Below, piece by piece: positions 1-5,004 of a DNA stretch of 6,357 nucleotides. The first letter of the stretch is position 1. Each line of letters begins with the position of its first letter. The stretch comes from Firmicutes bacterium UBA1393 (GTDB lineage: Bacteria; Bacillota; DTU025). A program made the translations under genes and the position numbers. The DNA is taken from positions 2,559-8,915 of the forward strand of contig DBQN01000013.1 in assembly GCA_002305255.1 (NCBI GenBank). The letters are read 5' to 3'. Below the pieces are notes generated by a model that saw nothing but the letters and a program-made list of their open reading frames with translations, searched no databases and had not been told where the DNA came from.

Positions 1-41
1 GATGACCTAGTGGTCGCGACAGTTGGGGAGTCAGAAGGAAT

Positions 42-63
42 GATATGCCCAGCGGGGCATATC
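42..63. repeat. Perfect 9-bp inverted repeat (hairpin)
   Basis: GATATGCCC at 42-50 and GGGCATATC at 55-63 form a perfect 9-bp stem with a 4-base loop (AGCG). A GGA at 37-39 and TCC at 65-67 could extend it across a small internal loop. It lies about 30 bases after a TAG (8-10) that could end an upstream gene, so it may be a transcript-end hairpin. No T run follows, so it is not a canonical intrinsic terminator on this strand. A protein-binding dyad is equally possible. Confidence 0.5.
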
Positions 64-176
64 CTCCATTCATAGCTCTAACTGCTGCGACGGTGATTGT
101 CGCGAGCGGCGATAGAGCGTGCCTAGGCGACGTCCCGAGAGCCCTGGCTGGTGGTAGGTGGCAGACAACCGGTATC

Positions 177-335
177 GTTGCACTTCAGGAGCTGAAGCGG
201 TGAAAAGTGTGCAACTCGTAGCGTGGGCGCCCGAAATCCTGCCATTTTCGATCGCTGGGCATCGCTTGCGCCTCGGGTGCCATCGGCAGGCTGCCACAGG
301 GCTGCGCCCCAGCGAGCTCCGGTGCCCCGCGCACC
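177..335. other. GC-rich block with several stem-loops; possible structured RNA or repeat remnant
   Basis: Several complementary pairs lie close together. GTTGCAC (177-183) pairs with GTGCAAC (209-215) and encloses a tight hairpin CTTCAG-GAG-CTGAAG (183-197). CGAAA (232-236) pairs with TTTCG (246-250). TCGCTGGG (252-259) pairs with CCCAGCGA (308-315). GGTGC (321-325) pairs with GCACC (331-335). Together these could fold into a multi-domain RNA on either strand. I could not match it to a known RNA family: fragments recall T-box leaders on the + strand and RNase P RNA on the - strand, but the invariant core motifs are missing. It could also be the end of a decayed mobile element or an intergenic repeat. 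GC-rich DNA gives some stems by chance. Confidence 0.3.
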
Positions 336-373
336 CTGCGAGGCCCCCGCGCCGAGCCCGGACTTAGTGGTCG

Positions 374-405
374 TCACATAACATATTACCAATATCTTTG
401 TGTGA
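374..405. promoter_or_regulatory. AT-rich dyad upstream of the operon, candidate operator/promoter region
   Basis: TCACA (374-378) and TGTGA (401-405) are inverted around an inner ATATT (383-387) - ACC - AATAT (391-395), giving a two-layer dyad centred near 389 in an AT-rich stretch that interrupts GC-rich sequence. Two-part dyads of this size are typical of transcription-factor binding sites, and the AT-rich context suits a promoter. No consensus -35/-10 pair is evident and the regulator is unknown. The dyad lies about 135-165 bases upstream of the proposed amidohydrolase start codon, so a transcript starting here would carry a long 5' leader. Confidence 0.35.
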
Positions 406-538
406 ACCGAATAAAGGAGTGTGGCATCATTCAGTGGAATTACACTAGTGCAGAACTGGTCGTGAGTCGGCCTCTGGCTGGGCGAATCGGCTGGCTTTGC
501 ATGGTGAAGGTGAATTTGCGCTGGGGGCGGGTACTGAC

Positions 539-1768
539 ATGGCAATCGATGACGCAGTGATCGCAGCACTGTCGGAAGGATGCGCAAGCGACGTTGTTGC
601 CTGGCGGCGACAGATACATGCGCACCCGGAAACAGGATTTGAGGAGTACAAAACTGCCGAGCTCGCAGCGCAAGTCCTACGCCATCTGGGCCTTGAAGTG
701 CATACAGGCGTCGCAGGAACTGGAATCGTCGCAACGCTCAGGGGAGCACTGCCAGGGCCCACTGTGGGTCTCAGGGCGGATATGGACGCTCTGCCCGTCG
801 CAGAAGACACGGGCCTGCCGTTTGCGTCGACAGTGCCAGGCGTGATGCATGCGTGCGGTCATGATGGCCACACGGCGATGTTGCTGGGGGCGGCCACCGT
901 TCTCACGAAGCTCCGCTCCGAGCTTGCGGGAAACGTCAGGTTCATCTTCCAACCATCGGAAGAGCGCAACGGCGGGGCTGCTCCGATGATTGCTGCCGGC
1001 GCTCTGCGCAACCCTGATGTAGAGGCCATGTTCGCCGCGCATCTGTGGCCTGACACGCCGTTCGGCCACGTCGAAGTGCACCGGGGGCCTGCGATGGCAT
1101 CGCTGGATGAGTTCGCAGTCACCATTCGCGGGCGCGGCGGCCACGTCGCCACGCCACACAAGAGTGTAGATGCCATTGCTGCGGCTGCTGCTTTCATCCT
1201 TGATCTGCAAACAATCGTCAGCCGCGAGCTCGACCCTACTGAGCCCGCGGTAGTGAGCGTAGGCAGGATCGAGGGCGGGAGCGCGTACAACGCCATTGCC
1301 GGAGAGGTACTGCTGCGGGGCACGGTGCGCGCTGTAAACCCGCCGCTGCAGAAGGTCATCTGCGACAAGATCGAATGCCGTCTCAAAGGGCTTACTGAGT
1401 GTCACGGCATCAGTTACGACTTCGACTACCGTTTTGGCTATCCGCCTGTGATCAACTCCGTGGAGATGGCAGACTTCGTGGTCGCCACGGCAGGCCGCGT
1501 GCTCGGCCAGGGCCGTTCGGCGTTTGTAACGCGACCGTCCATGGTAGGGGAGGATTTCGCCTACTTCGCGCAGGAGGTGCCCGGGGCCATATATCTTCTG
1601 GGTGTAGGCGATTCCGATACGTGCCGCTATCCGCTCCACCACTCCAAGTTCAGCTTCAACGAGAGCATACTCTGGCTGGGTGTCAGACTCCTCGCGCAGT
1701 TGGCCGTAGACTATCTGCAATCGCATGGCGTGGGGGCAGCGGCGCCGAAGACGCCTAAGGGGCAGTGA
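539..1768 (+). CDS. M20-family metal-dependent amidohydrolase (N-acyl amino acid / hippurate hydrolase-like)
   Basis: Predicted cytosolic hydrolase of about 409 residues, normal for the M20D group (N-acyl-L-amino acid amidohydrolases, hippurate and IAA-amino acid hydrolases), which cleave an amide bond using a dinuclear metal centre. Visible hallmarks are WRRQIHAHPETGFEE (residues 22-36), GLRADMDALP (77-86), HACGHDGH (104-111, expected ligands C106 and H108), PSEE (139-142), AHLWP (167-171, expected ligand H168), the GHVATPH segment of the dimerisation domain (201-207), VGEDFAYF (336-343) and LHHSKFSFNE (366-375, expected ligand His). No signal peptide or membrane segment is seen. ATG 539 is preferred because family members start about 20 residues before the WRRxxHxHPE motif; a TTG at 497 in the same frame would add 14 residues. 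The ribosome binding site is weak (GGGGGCGG at 523-530). A liv-type transporter begins 74 bases downstream with no terminator between, so co-transcription is likely and the substrate may be an imported amino-acid conjugate. Exact substrate unknown. Confidence 0.93.
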   Translation: MAIDDAVIAALSEGCASDVVAWRRQIHAHPETGFEEYKTAELAAQVLRHLGLEVHTGVAGTGIVATLRGALPGPTVGLRADMDALPVAEDTGLPFASTVPGVMHACGHDGHTAMLLGAATVLTKLRSELAGNVRFIFQPSEERNGGAAPMIAAGALRNPDVEAMFAAHLWPDTPFGHVEVHRGPAMASLDEFAVTIRGRGGHVATPHKSVDAIAAAAAFILDLQTIVSRELDPTEPAVVSVGRIEGGSAYNAIAGEVLLRGTVRAVNPPLQKVICDKIECRLKGLTECHGISYDFDYRFGYPPVINSVEMADFVVATAGRVLGQGRSAFVTRPSMVGEDFAYFAQEVPGAIYLLGVGDSDTCRYPLHHSKFSFNESILWLGVRLLAQLAVDYLQSHGVGAAAPKTPKGQ

Positions 1769-1828
1769 GAGACGGCGAGGCGGACGTAACGCGAACTCAG
1801 GTCCAACTAACTGGAGAACACAATAAGC

Positions 1829-1836
1829 AAGGAGGT
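1829..1836 (+). promoter_or_regulatory. Strong ribosome binding site for the solute-binding protein
   Basis: AAGGAGGT, a near-perfect anti-Shine-Dalgarno match, ends 6 bases before ATG 1843. It decides the start: the frame is open back to a GTG at 1765 that overlaps the amidohydrolase stop, but translation from there would put 26 non-signal residues before the signal peptide. Confidence 0.9.
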
Positions 1837-1842
1837 AAAGGC

Positions 1843-2970
1843 ATGCGCAAGAGATTCCTACTCGGCATTCTGGTTCTGGCAATCCTGTCGGCATCCATGG
1901 TATCGATGGCGGCGCCCGTGTACAAGATAGCTGTCGTCGCTCCGTTCACCGGGTCCGGATCTATCCTGGGCGACTACATCAGGAACGCCTTCATCATGGC
2001 CGTTGAGGAGATCAACGCCAAGGGTGGCGTACGTGGACGCCAGATCGAGTACGTTATCTACGATGACGCAGCAGCCCCTGCAACCGCGATTAACGTGGTC
2101 AACAAGGCGATCCTCAACGACAAGGTAGACGCGATGTTCGGCCCCAACATGTCCAGCTGCGTGCTGGCAGTCCATGACATCGCCAAGGCAAACAAGGTCC
2201 CGATGCTCGTGGGAGCCACCTCGCCCTCGTTCGGTTTCGACAAGGTCGGCAACGAGTGGCTGTTCCGTCTGCGCGCCGATGACGAAGTCAAGGTTGTGAA
2301 CCTCGTCAAGTACGCAGTAGACAACCTCGGCGTCAAGAAGCCCGCCATCATCTTCGGTTCCACTGACTACTGTGTGGTCGCGAAGGATGTGGCAGTTGAC
2401 GAGTTCGCCAAGCGCGGCATAAAGCCCGTTTCGATGCAGCAGATCAAGGAAGGCGAGAAGGACGCCACCGGCCAGCTCCTCAACATCAGGCAGGCCGCTC
2501 CCGACGCCCTCATCGGCCTCACTCACGAGCCTGAGGCGGCTGTCATCATGAGGCAGTTCCGTCAGCTCGGCTTCAGGGATGTAGATGTACTCGGCTTCTC
2601 CGCGTGGGGCGTTCCCGCGTTCACCGATCTGGCCGGCGCAGCGGCTGATGGCGTGATCTCGGTTCAGGGCTTCACCCCCGAGTACCAGGATCCCAAGGTG
2701 CAGGAGTTCGTGCAGAAGTACCAGGCCCGCTGGAAGTCGCTGCCCAGCGACCCCGCACAGGCCTACTATGATGGCATGTACCTCCTCGCCAACGTAATCG
2801 AGAAGGTAGGCTTCGAGAAGGAAGACATCCGCAAGGGTCTCACCGAGCTCAAGGACTTCCCCGGCGTCCAGGGCCCGCTGACCTGCGATGCAAAGCACAA
2901 CTTCACCAACTTCTCGCTCATCTCTCAGTTCAAGAGCGGAACTTGGAATATCATCACTGCTATTCGGTAA
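1843..2970 (+). CDS. livK: Branched-chain/hydrophobic amino acid ABC transporter, substrate-binding protein
   Basis: Extracytoplasmic ligand-binding protein of 375 residues, the usual size for the LivJ/LivK (Peripla_BP_6) family, which delivers branched-chain or other amino acids, amides or related compounds to the LivHM channel. Residues 1-24 form a Sec signal peptide (MRKR, a hydrophobic core, then a likely cut near SMAA-P). The mature protein starts with the family-typical YKIAVVAPFTGSGSILGDY (27-45), followed by AVEEINAKGGVRGR (53-66) and YDDAAAPATA (73-82), the first lobe's ligand-loop region FGPNMSS (99-105) and GATSPSF (124-130), and YYDGMYLL (308-315) near the C-terminus. There is no lipobox cysteine, so it looks like a free periplasmic protein rather than a lipoprotein. 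Three cysteines remain (106, 177, 348). Codon choice is strongly biased to AAG, GAG, AAC and GTC, suggesting high expression. The gene symbol is at family level; the ligand cannot be read from the sequence. Confidence 0.93.
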   Translation: MRKRFLLGILVLAILSASMVSMAAPVYKIAVVAPFTGSGSILGDYIRNAFIMAVEEINAKGGVRGRQIEYVIYDDAAAPATAINVVNKAILNDKVDAMFGPNMSSCVLAVHDIAKANKVPMLVGATSPSFGFDKVGNEWLFRLRADDEVKVVNLVKYAVDNLGVKKPAIIFGSTDYCVVAKDVAVDEFAKRGIKPVSMQQIKEGEKDATGQLLNIRQAAPDALIGLTHEPEAAVIMRQFRQLGFRDVDVLGFSAWGVPAFTDLAGAAADGVISVQGFTPEYQDPKVQEFVQKYQARWKSLPSDPAQAYYDGMYLLANVIEKVGFEKEDIRKGLTELKDFPGVQGPLTCDAKHNFTNFSLISQFKSGTWNIITAIR

Positions 2971-3004
2971 TTCCGGTAGCCTGATGCTGTAGCAGGGCGT
3001 ATTC

Positions 3005-3037
3005 GGCAGTCGTGCGCCAGCTAGGCGTGCGACTGCC
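3005..3037 (+). promoter_or_regulatory. 14-bp stem-loop between the binding-protein gene and livH
   Basis: GGCAGTCGTGCGCC (3005-3018) and GGCGTGCGACTGCC (3024-3037) pair over 14 bp in RNA, including two G-U pairs, around a 5-base AGCTA loop. It sits 34 bases after the binding-protein stop and 29 bases before livH. The bases after it (TACCTGCAATATT) contain no run of T, so strong intrinsic termination is unlikely. By analogy with other importer operons, where a stem-loop after the binding-protein gene protects that part of the mRNA from 3' exonucleases or causes partial attenuation, it probably raises binding-protein output over the permease genes. That role is inferred. Confidence 0.7.
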
Positions 3038-3050
3038 TACCTGCAATATT

Positions 3051-3058
3051 GGGGGTGA
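3051..3058 (+). promoter_or_regulatory. Ribosome binding site supporting livH start at 3067
   Basis: GGGGGTGA resembles the AGGAGGTGA consensus and ends 8 bases before ATG 3067. Alternative in-frame starts (TTG 3049, GTG 3055, ATG 3058) fall inside or ahead of this motif and lack their own site, so 3067 is preferred. Confidence 0.65.
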
Positions 3059-3066
3059 TGGCCCAC

Positions 3067-3936
3067 ATGCTGAGTCTCGTAATCCAGAATGCCGTAGCAG
3101 GATCGGCAATAGGTCTTCTCTATGGTCTCATCGGTCTTGGAGTCGTGCTCTTTTTCCAGACTACGAATCTGATGAACTTCGCGCACATCTCATCCGCTAT
3201 GTTGGGCGCGTATCTGTGCTACACATATACGGTGATGTGGAAGCTGCCGTTCGCGCTGGCCATCGTAATGGCGGTGATGTCGGTCGCGCTCTACGGATTG
3301 CTCTTGAAGCGATTCGTGTACGCGCCCCTCGCCAAGCGTAAGGGCGGCAGGCTCGAGTTCATCATCGCCACCCTGATGCTCTCTGTGTTCTTGCTGAACG
3401 CAGTCATCGTGGTGTGGGGCGGCGTTCCGCTGCCGTTCCAGGGCCTCTTTGGGAGCGACAGATTCCCCATATTCTTGGGCAATGTCGTGATCCAGTACCA
3501 CTCGCTCTTCGTGCTGGCATACATTACGGTCTTCGTCATCGCTCTGCAGTACTTCTTTACCAGAACGATGACGGGCAAGTCGCTCAGAGCAGTGGCGCAG
3601 AATCCTCGCGCCGCCAGGCTCATGGGCATCAATGTGGACAGGATGTTGAACCTGTCGTTCATGTTGAGCACTGGGGTAACGGCTCTGGCAGGTATCTTGT
3701 TGATCCCGGTCTACTTTGTGTCACTTGACCTAGGTTCGGGCATCATCGGCGTCAAGGGCTTTGCATGCGCCGTGATGGGCGGGATGAAGAGACCGTATCA
3801 GGCCCTTCTGGGCGGTGTGCTGATCGGTCTTGCAGAGAACTTCGTAGTGCTCTTCGTCTCGTCAACCTATCGTGACGTTATCACGTTCCTGTTCCTGATA
3901 ATCTTCCTCGTTCTGCGCAAGCAGGCAGAGGCGTAG
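3067..3936 (+). CDS. livH: Branched-chain amino acid ABC transporter permease LivH
   Basis: Inner-membrane channel subunit of 289 residues, matching the usual LivH length of about 290-310. It has roughly eight hydrophobic segments (approximately 11-31, 38-58, 61-80, 98-118, 145-164, 196-218, 246-266, 271-285). Family marks are the early GLLYGLIGLGVVLFF (16-30) and TNLMNFAHISSAMLGAY (33-49), and the cytoplasmic coupling loop TGKSLRAVAQNPRAARLMGI (169-188), which contacts the ATPases. The segment SGIIGVKGFACAVMGGM (224-240) corresponds to the conserved glycine-rich region before the last helices. It is expected to pair with the LivM protein encoded next. The gene follows the binding protein by 96 bases, a gap occupied by a stem-loop, and its stop is 15 bases from the livM start, so it is clearly in the same transcript as livM. 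Confidence 0.93.
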   Translation: MLSLVIQNAVAGSAIGLLYGLIGLGVVLFFQTTNLMNFAHISSAMLGAYLCYTYTVMWKLPFALAIVMAVMSVALYGLLLKRFVYAPLAKRKGGRLEFIIATLMLSVFLLNAVIVVWGGVPLPFQGLFGSDRFPIFLGNVVIQYHSLFVLAYITVFVIALQYFFTRTMTGKSLRAVAQNPRAARLMGINVDRMLNLSFMLSTGVTALAGILLIPVYFVSLDLGSGIIGVKGFACAVMGGMKRPYQALLGGVLIGLAENFVVLFVSSTYRDVITFLFLIIFLVLRKQAEA

Positions 3937-3945
3937 AAAGGAGGA
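3937..3945 (+). promoter_or_regulatory. Ribosome binding site of livM
   Basis: AAAGGAGGA directly follows the livH stop codon and ends 6 bases before ATG 3952. It is a strong site and fixes the livM start. Confidence 0.85.
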
Positions 3946-3951
3946 GCAAGC

Positions 3952-4992
3952 ATGGAACGATTCAAGAAGGTCATACCTCTGCTGGCGGTGGCATTGTTCC
4001 TCGTGATCCCGCTGGTCGACGACAACCAGTACCATGTGTACATGCTGAACAGGGCATTGATCAACTGTATGGTGGCCACGGGCCTAGTCGCCCTGACAGG
4101 TTTCGCCGGCCAGATGTCGTTGGGGCACGCAGCCTTTTACGGCATAGGTGCGTATGCGACTGCACTGCTCACCGTTAGGGTGGGATTCCCTGTGTGGCTG
4201 GGCATTATCAGCGCCGGAGCCATATGCCTGCTGGTAGGCATGGTGCTCAGCTTGCCTTCGTTCAAGGTGTCGGGATTCTACCTCTCGCTGGTCACGATAT
4301 CCTTCGGCAATATAGTATGGATGCTCATTGTGAACTGGCATAGCCTGACCCGAGGGCCGCTTGGATTCCCCGGCATACCTTCGATAACCCTCGGCACTCA
4401 GCCCTTGAGCAGGGTGGGCTTCTTCTACGTGAGCGCGGTTGTGCTCGGATTGATGACCCTGGCCCTATACAGGCTCTCTCGTTCGTATATCGGCAGGGGA
4501 ATGAAGGCGATGAGCGACGATGAACAGGCTACCGAGACTGCCGGCATCGACACCAAGCGCATGAAGGTGCTGGTGTTCAGCCTGTCGGCTCTCTACGGCG
4601 GCATAGCCGGTGGTCTGTATGCGCACCTCTCGAACTTCCTGAGCCCGGAGAGCTTCGTGTTCTCCGAGTCGGCCAACTTCGTGGCCATGGCGGTTGTGGG
4701 CGGATTGCGCAGCATCTACGGCGGCGTGGTCGGAGGCCTGGTGGTCACGATCATACCGGAGCTGCTCAGGGTTAAGGGTTGGGAGATCTACTACCTCATG
4801 GGTTCAAGCCTTGCCATTCTCTTGCTGGTAATCATGTTGCCGTCAGGCATCGCGCCGGCGGTGCAGAACGTCTACAACCGGCTGGGCGCCCGCCTCGGTA
4901 TCGGCGGCAGCGGCAGTGGCAGCAATGGCAATGGTTCAGGCAACGGCAGCGCAGCGGCAGTGCGCGGCGACTCCAAGTCAGGTGGAAGGTAG
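3952..4992 (+). CDS. livM: Branched-chain amino acid ABC transporter permease LivM, with a Gly/Ser/Asn-rich tail
   Basis: Second channel subunit, 346 residues. Hydrophobic segments lie at about 7-22, 34-51, 58-75, 79-101, 107-128, 157-174, 206-224, 243-271 and 280-297. Hallmarks are the conserved GFAGQMSLGHAAFYGIGAYA (50-69), PSFKVSGFYLSLVTISFG (102-119), RGPLGFPGIP (134-143) and the coupling loop YIGRGMKAMSDDEQATETAG (179-198), which docks on the ATPases. The core ends near residue 315. Residues 316-346 are a hydrophilic low-complexity tail of Gly, Ser, Asn and Ala, ending in a mixed-charge stretch (VRGDSKSGGR). By topology the tail should lie in the cytoplasm. Such a tail is not part of the family core and looks lineage-specific. 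The stop is 12 bases before the preferred livG start. Confidence 0.93.
   Translation: MERFKKVIPLLAVALFLVIPLVDDNQYHVYMLNRALINCMVATGLVALTGFAGQMSLGHAAFYGIGAYATALLTVRVGFPVWLGIISAGAICLLVGMVLSLPSFKVSGFYLSLVTISFGNIVWMLIVNWHSLTRGPLGFPGIPSITLGTQPLSRVGFFYVSAVVLGLMTLALYRLSRSYIGRGMKAMSDDEQATETAGIDTKRMKVLVFSLSALYGGIAGGLYAHLSNFLSPESFVFSESANFVAMAVVGGLRSIYGGVVGGLVVTIIPELLRVKGWEIYYLMGSSLAILLLVIMLPSGIAPAVQNVYNRLGARLGIGGSGSGSNGNGSGNGSAAAVRGDSKSGGR
4903..4950 (+). repeat. Imperfect GGC-AGY/AAY codon repeat encoding the LivM tail
   Basis: The DNA alternates GGC or GGT with AGC, AGT, AAT, AAC or TCA codons, encoding a Gly-Ser/Asn run (residues 318-333). The triplets are related to one another by single-base changes, as expected from slippage-driven expansion of a GGCAGC unit followed by drift. 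Codon variety shows the run is not a recent clean expansion. Confidence 0.7.
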
Positions 4993-4996
4993 GTGG
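4991..4996 (+). promoter_or_regulatory. Ribosome binding site supporting livG start at 5005
   Basis: AGGTGG overlaps the livM stop and ends 8 bases before ATG 5005. The frame is also open from a GTG at 4993, directly after the livM stop, but that start has poor spacing to any site and would add four residues not needed by the family. Confidence 0.6.
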
Positions 4997-5004
4997 ATGA
5001 GCTG

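Larger units (their letters stand above)
1..538. other. Leader region without a convincing gene
   Basis: No reading frame here resembles a known protein, and the open frames that exist on both strands look like products of high GC content. A frame open from position 1 to a TAG at 73-75 could in principle be the tail of an upstream gene, and another frame ends at a TAG at 8-10; neither can be assigned. The stretch divides into three parts: an isolated hairpin (42-63), a GC-rich block rich in inverted repeats (about 80-360), and an AT-richer stretch (about 374-450) just upstream of the amidohydrolase gene that probably carries the operon promoter. I could not identify a good -35/-10 pair. The short palindromes GTCGCGAC (13-20), GCCTAGGC (121-128) and GGGCGCCC (225-232) also occur. 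Confidence 0.6.

Noticed and set aside
230..366. RNase P RNA (rnpB) fragment on the - strand
   Set aside because: Reading the minus strand, AAGTCCGGGCTC, CAGGGTGC, GCCGATGGC and GCAAGCG occur in the same order as in bacterial RNase P RNA. The invariant neighbours (GAGGAAAG before, ACAGAAA, AAACC before GCCGATGG, the GGTAAGAGC segment) and the 3' half are missing. It could be a decayed fragment or chance in GC-rich DNA.
123..367. T-box riboswitch on the + strand (GAGAGCC...GGTGG, then GAGCTG...TGAA...GTAG)
   Set aside because: The order of fragments is suggestive and the downstream genes are amino-acid related, but the invariant T-box sequence with the TGGNACC bulge is absent; the nearest string (GGTGCCCCGCG near 321-331) lacks it. 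No terminator with a T run follows. Not supportable without a covariance-model search.
158..367. Small + strand open frame of 69 codons in the leader
   Set aside because: It has no Shine-Dalgarno, the protein is rich in Arg/Pro/Ala as expected from random GC-rich sequence, no family is recognisable, and it overlaps the inverted repeats.
501..560. 19-codon frame starting at ATG 501 that overlaps the amidohydrolase start, as a possible leader peptide
   Set aside because: No Shine-Dalgarno precedes it, there is no run of regulatory codons such as Leu/Ile/Val, and no attenuator-like hairpins with a T run follow.
1769..1842. Search for a terminator or promoter between the amidohydrolase and the binding-protein gene
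   Set aside because: No stable hairpin with a T run and no good -35/-10 pair were seen in these 74 bases, so read-through is the simpler view. An internal promoter cannot be excluded.
677..1894. 405-codon open frame on the - strand, antisense to the amidohydrolase
   Set aside because: A shadow produced by codon bias of the real + strand gene: its composition (His, Arg and Leu heavy) matches no family, and the opposite frame has a full set of M20 motifs.
1858..2898. 346-codon open frame on the - strand, antisense to the binding protein
   Set aside because: Also a codon-bias shadow of a strongly biased gene; no motif, no ribosome binding site argument, and the + strand product is unambiguous.
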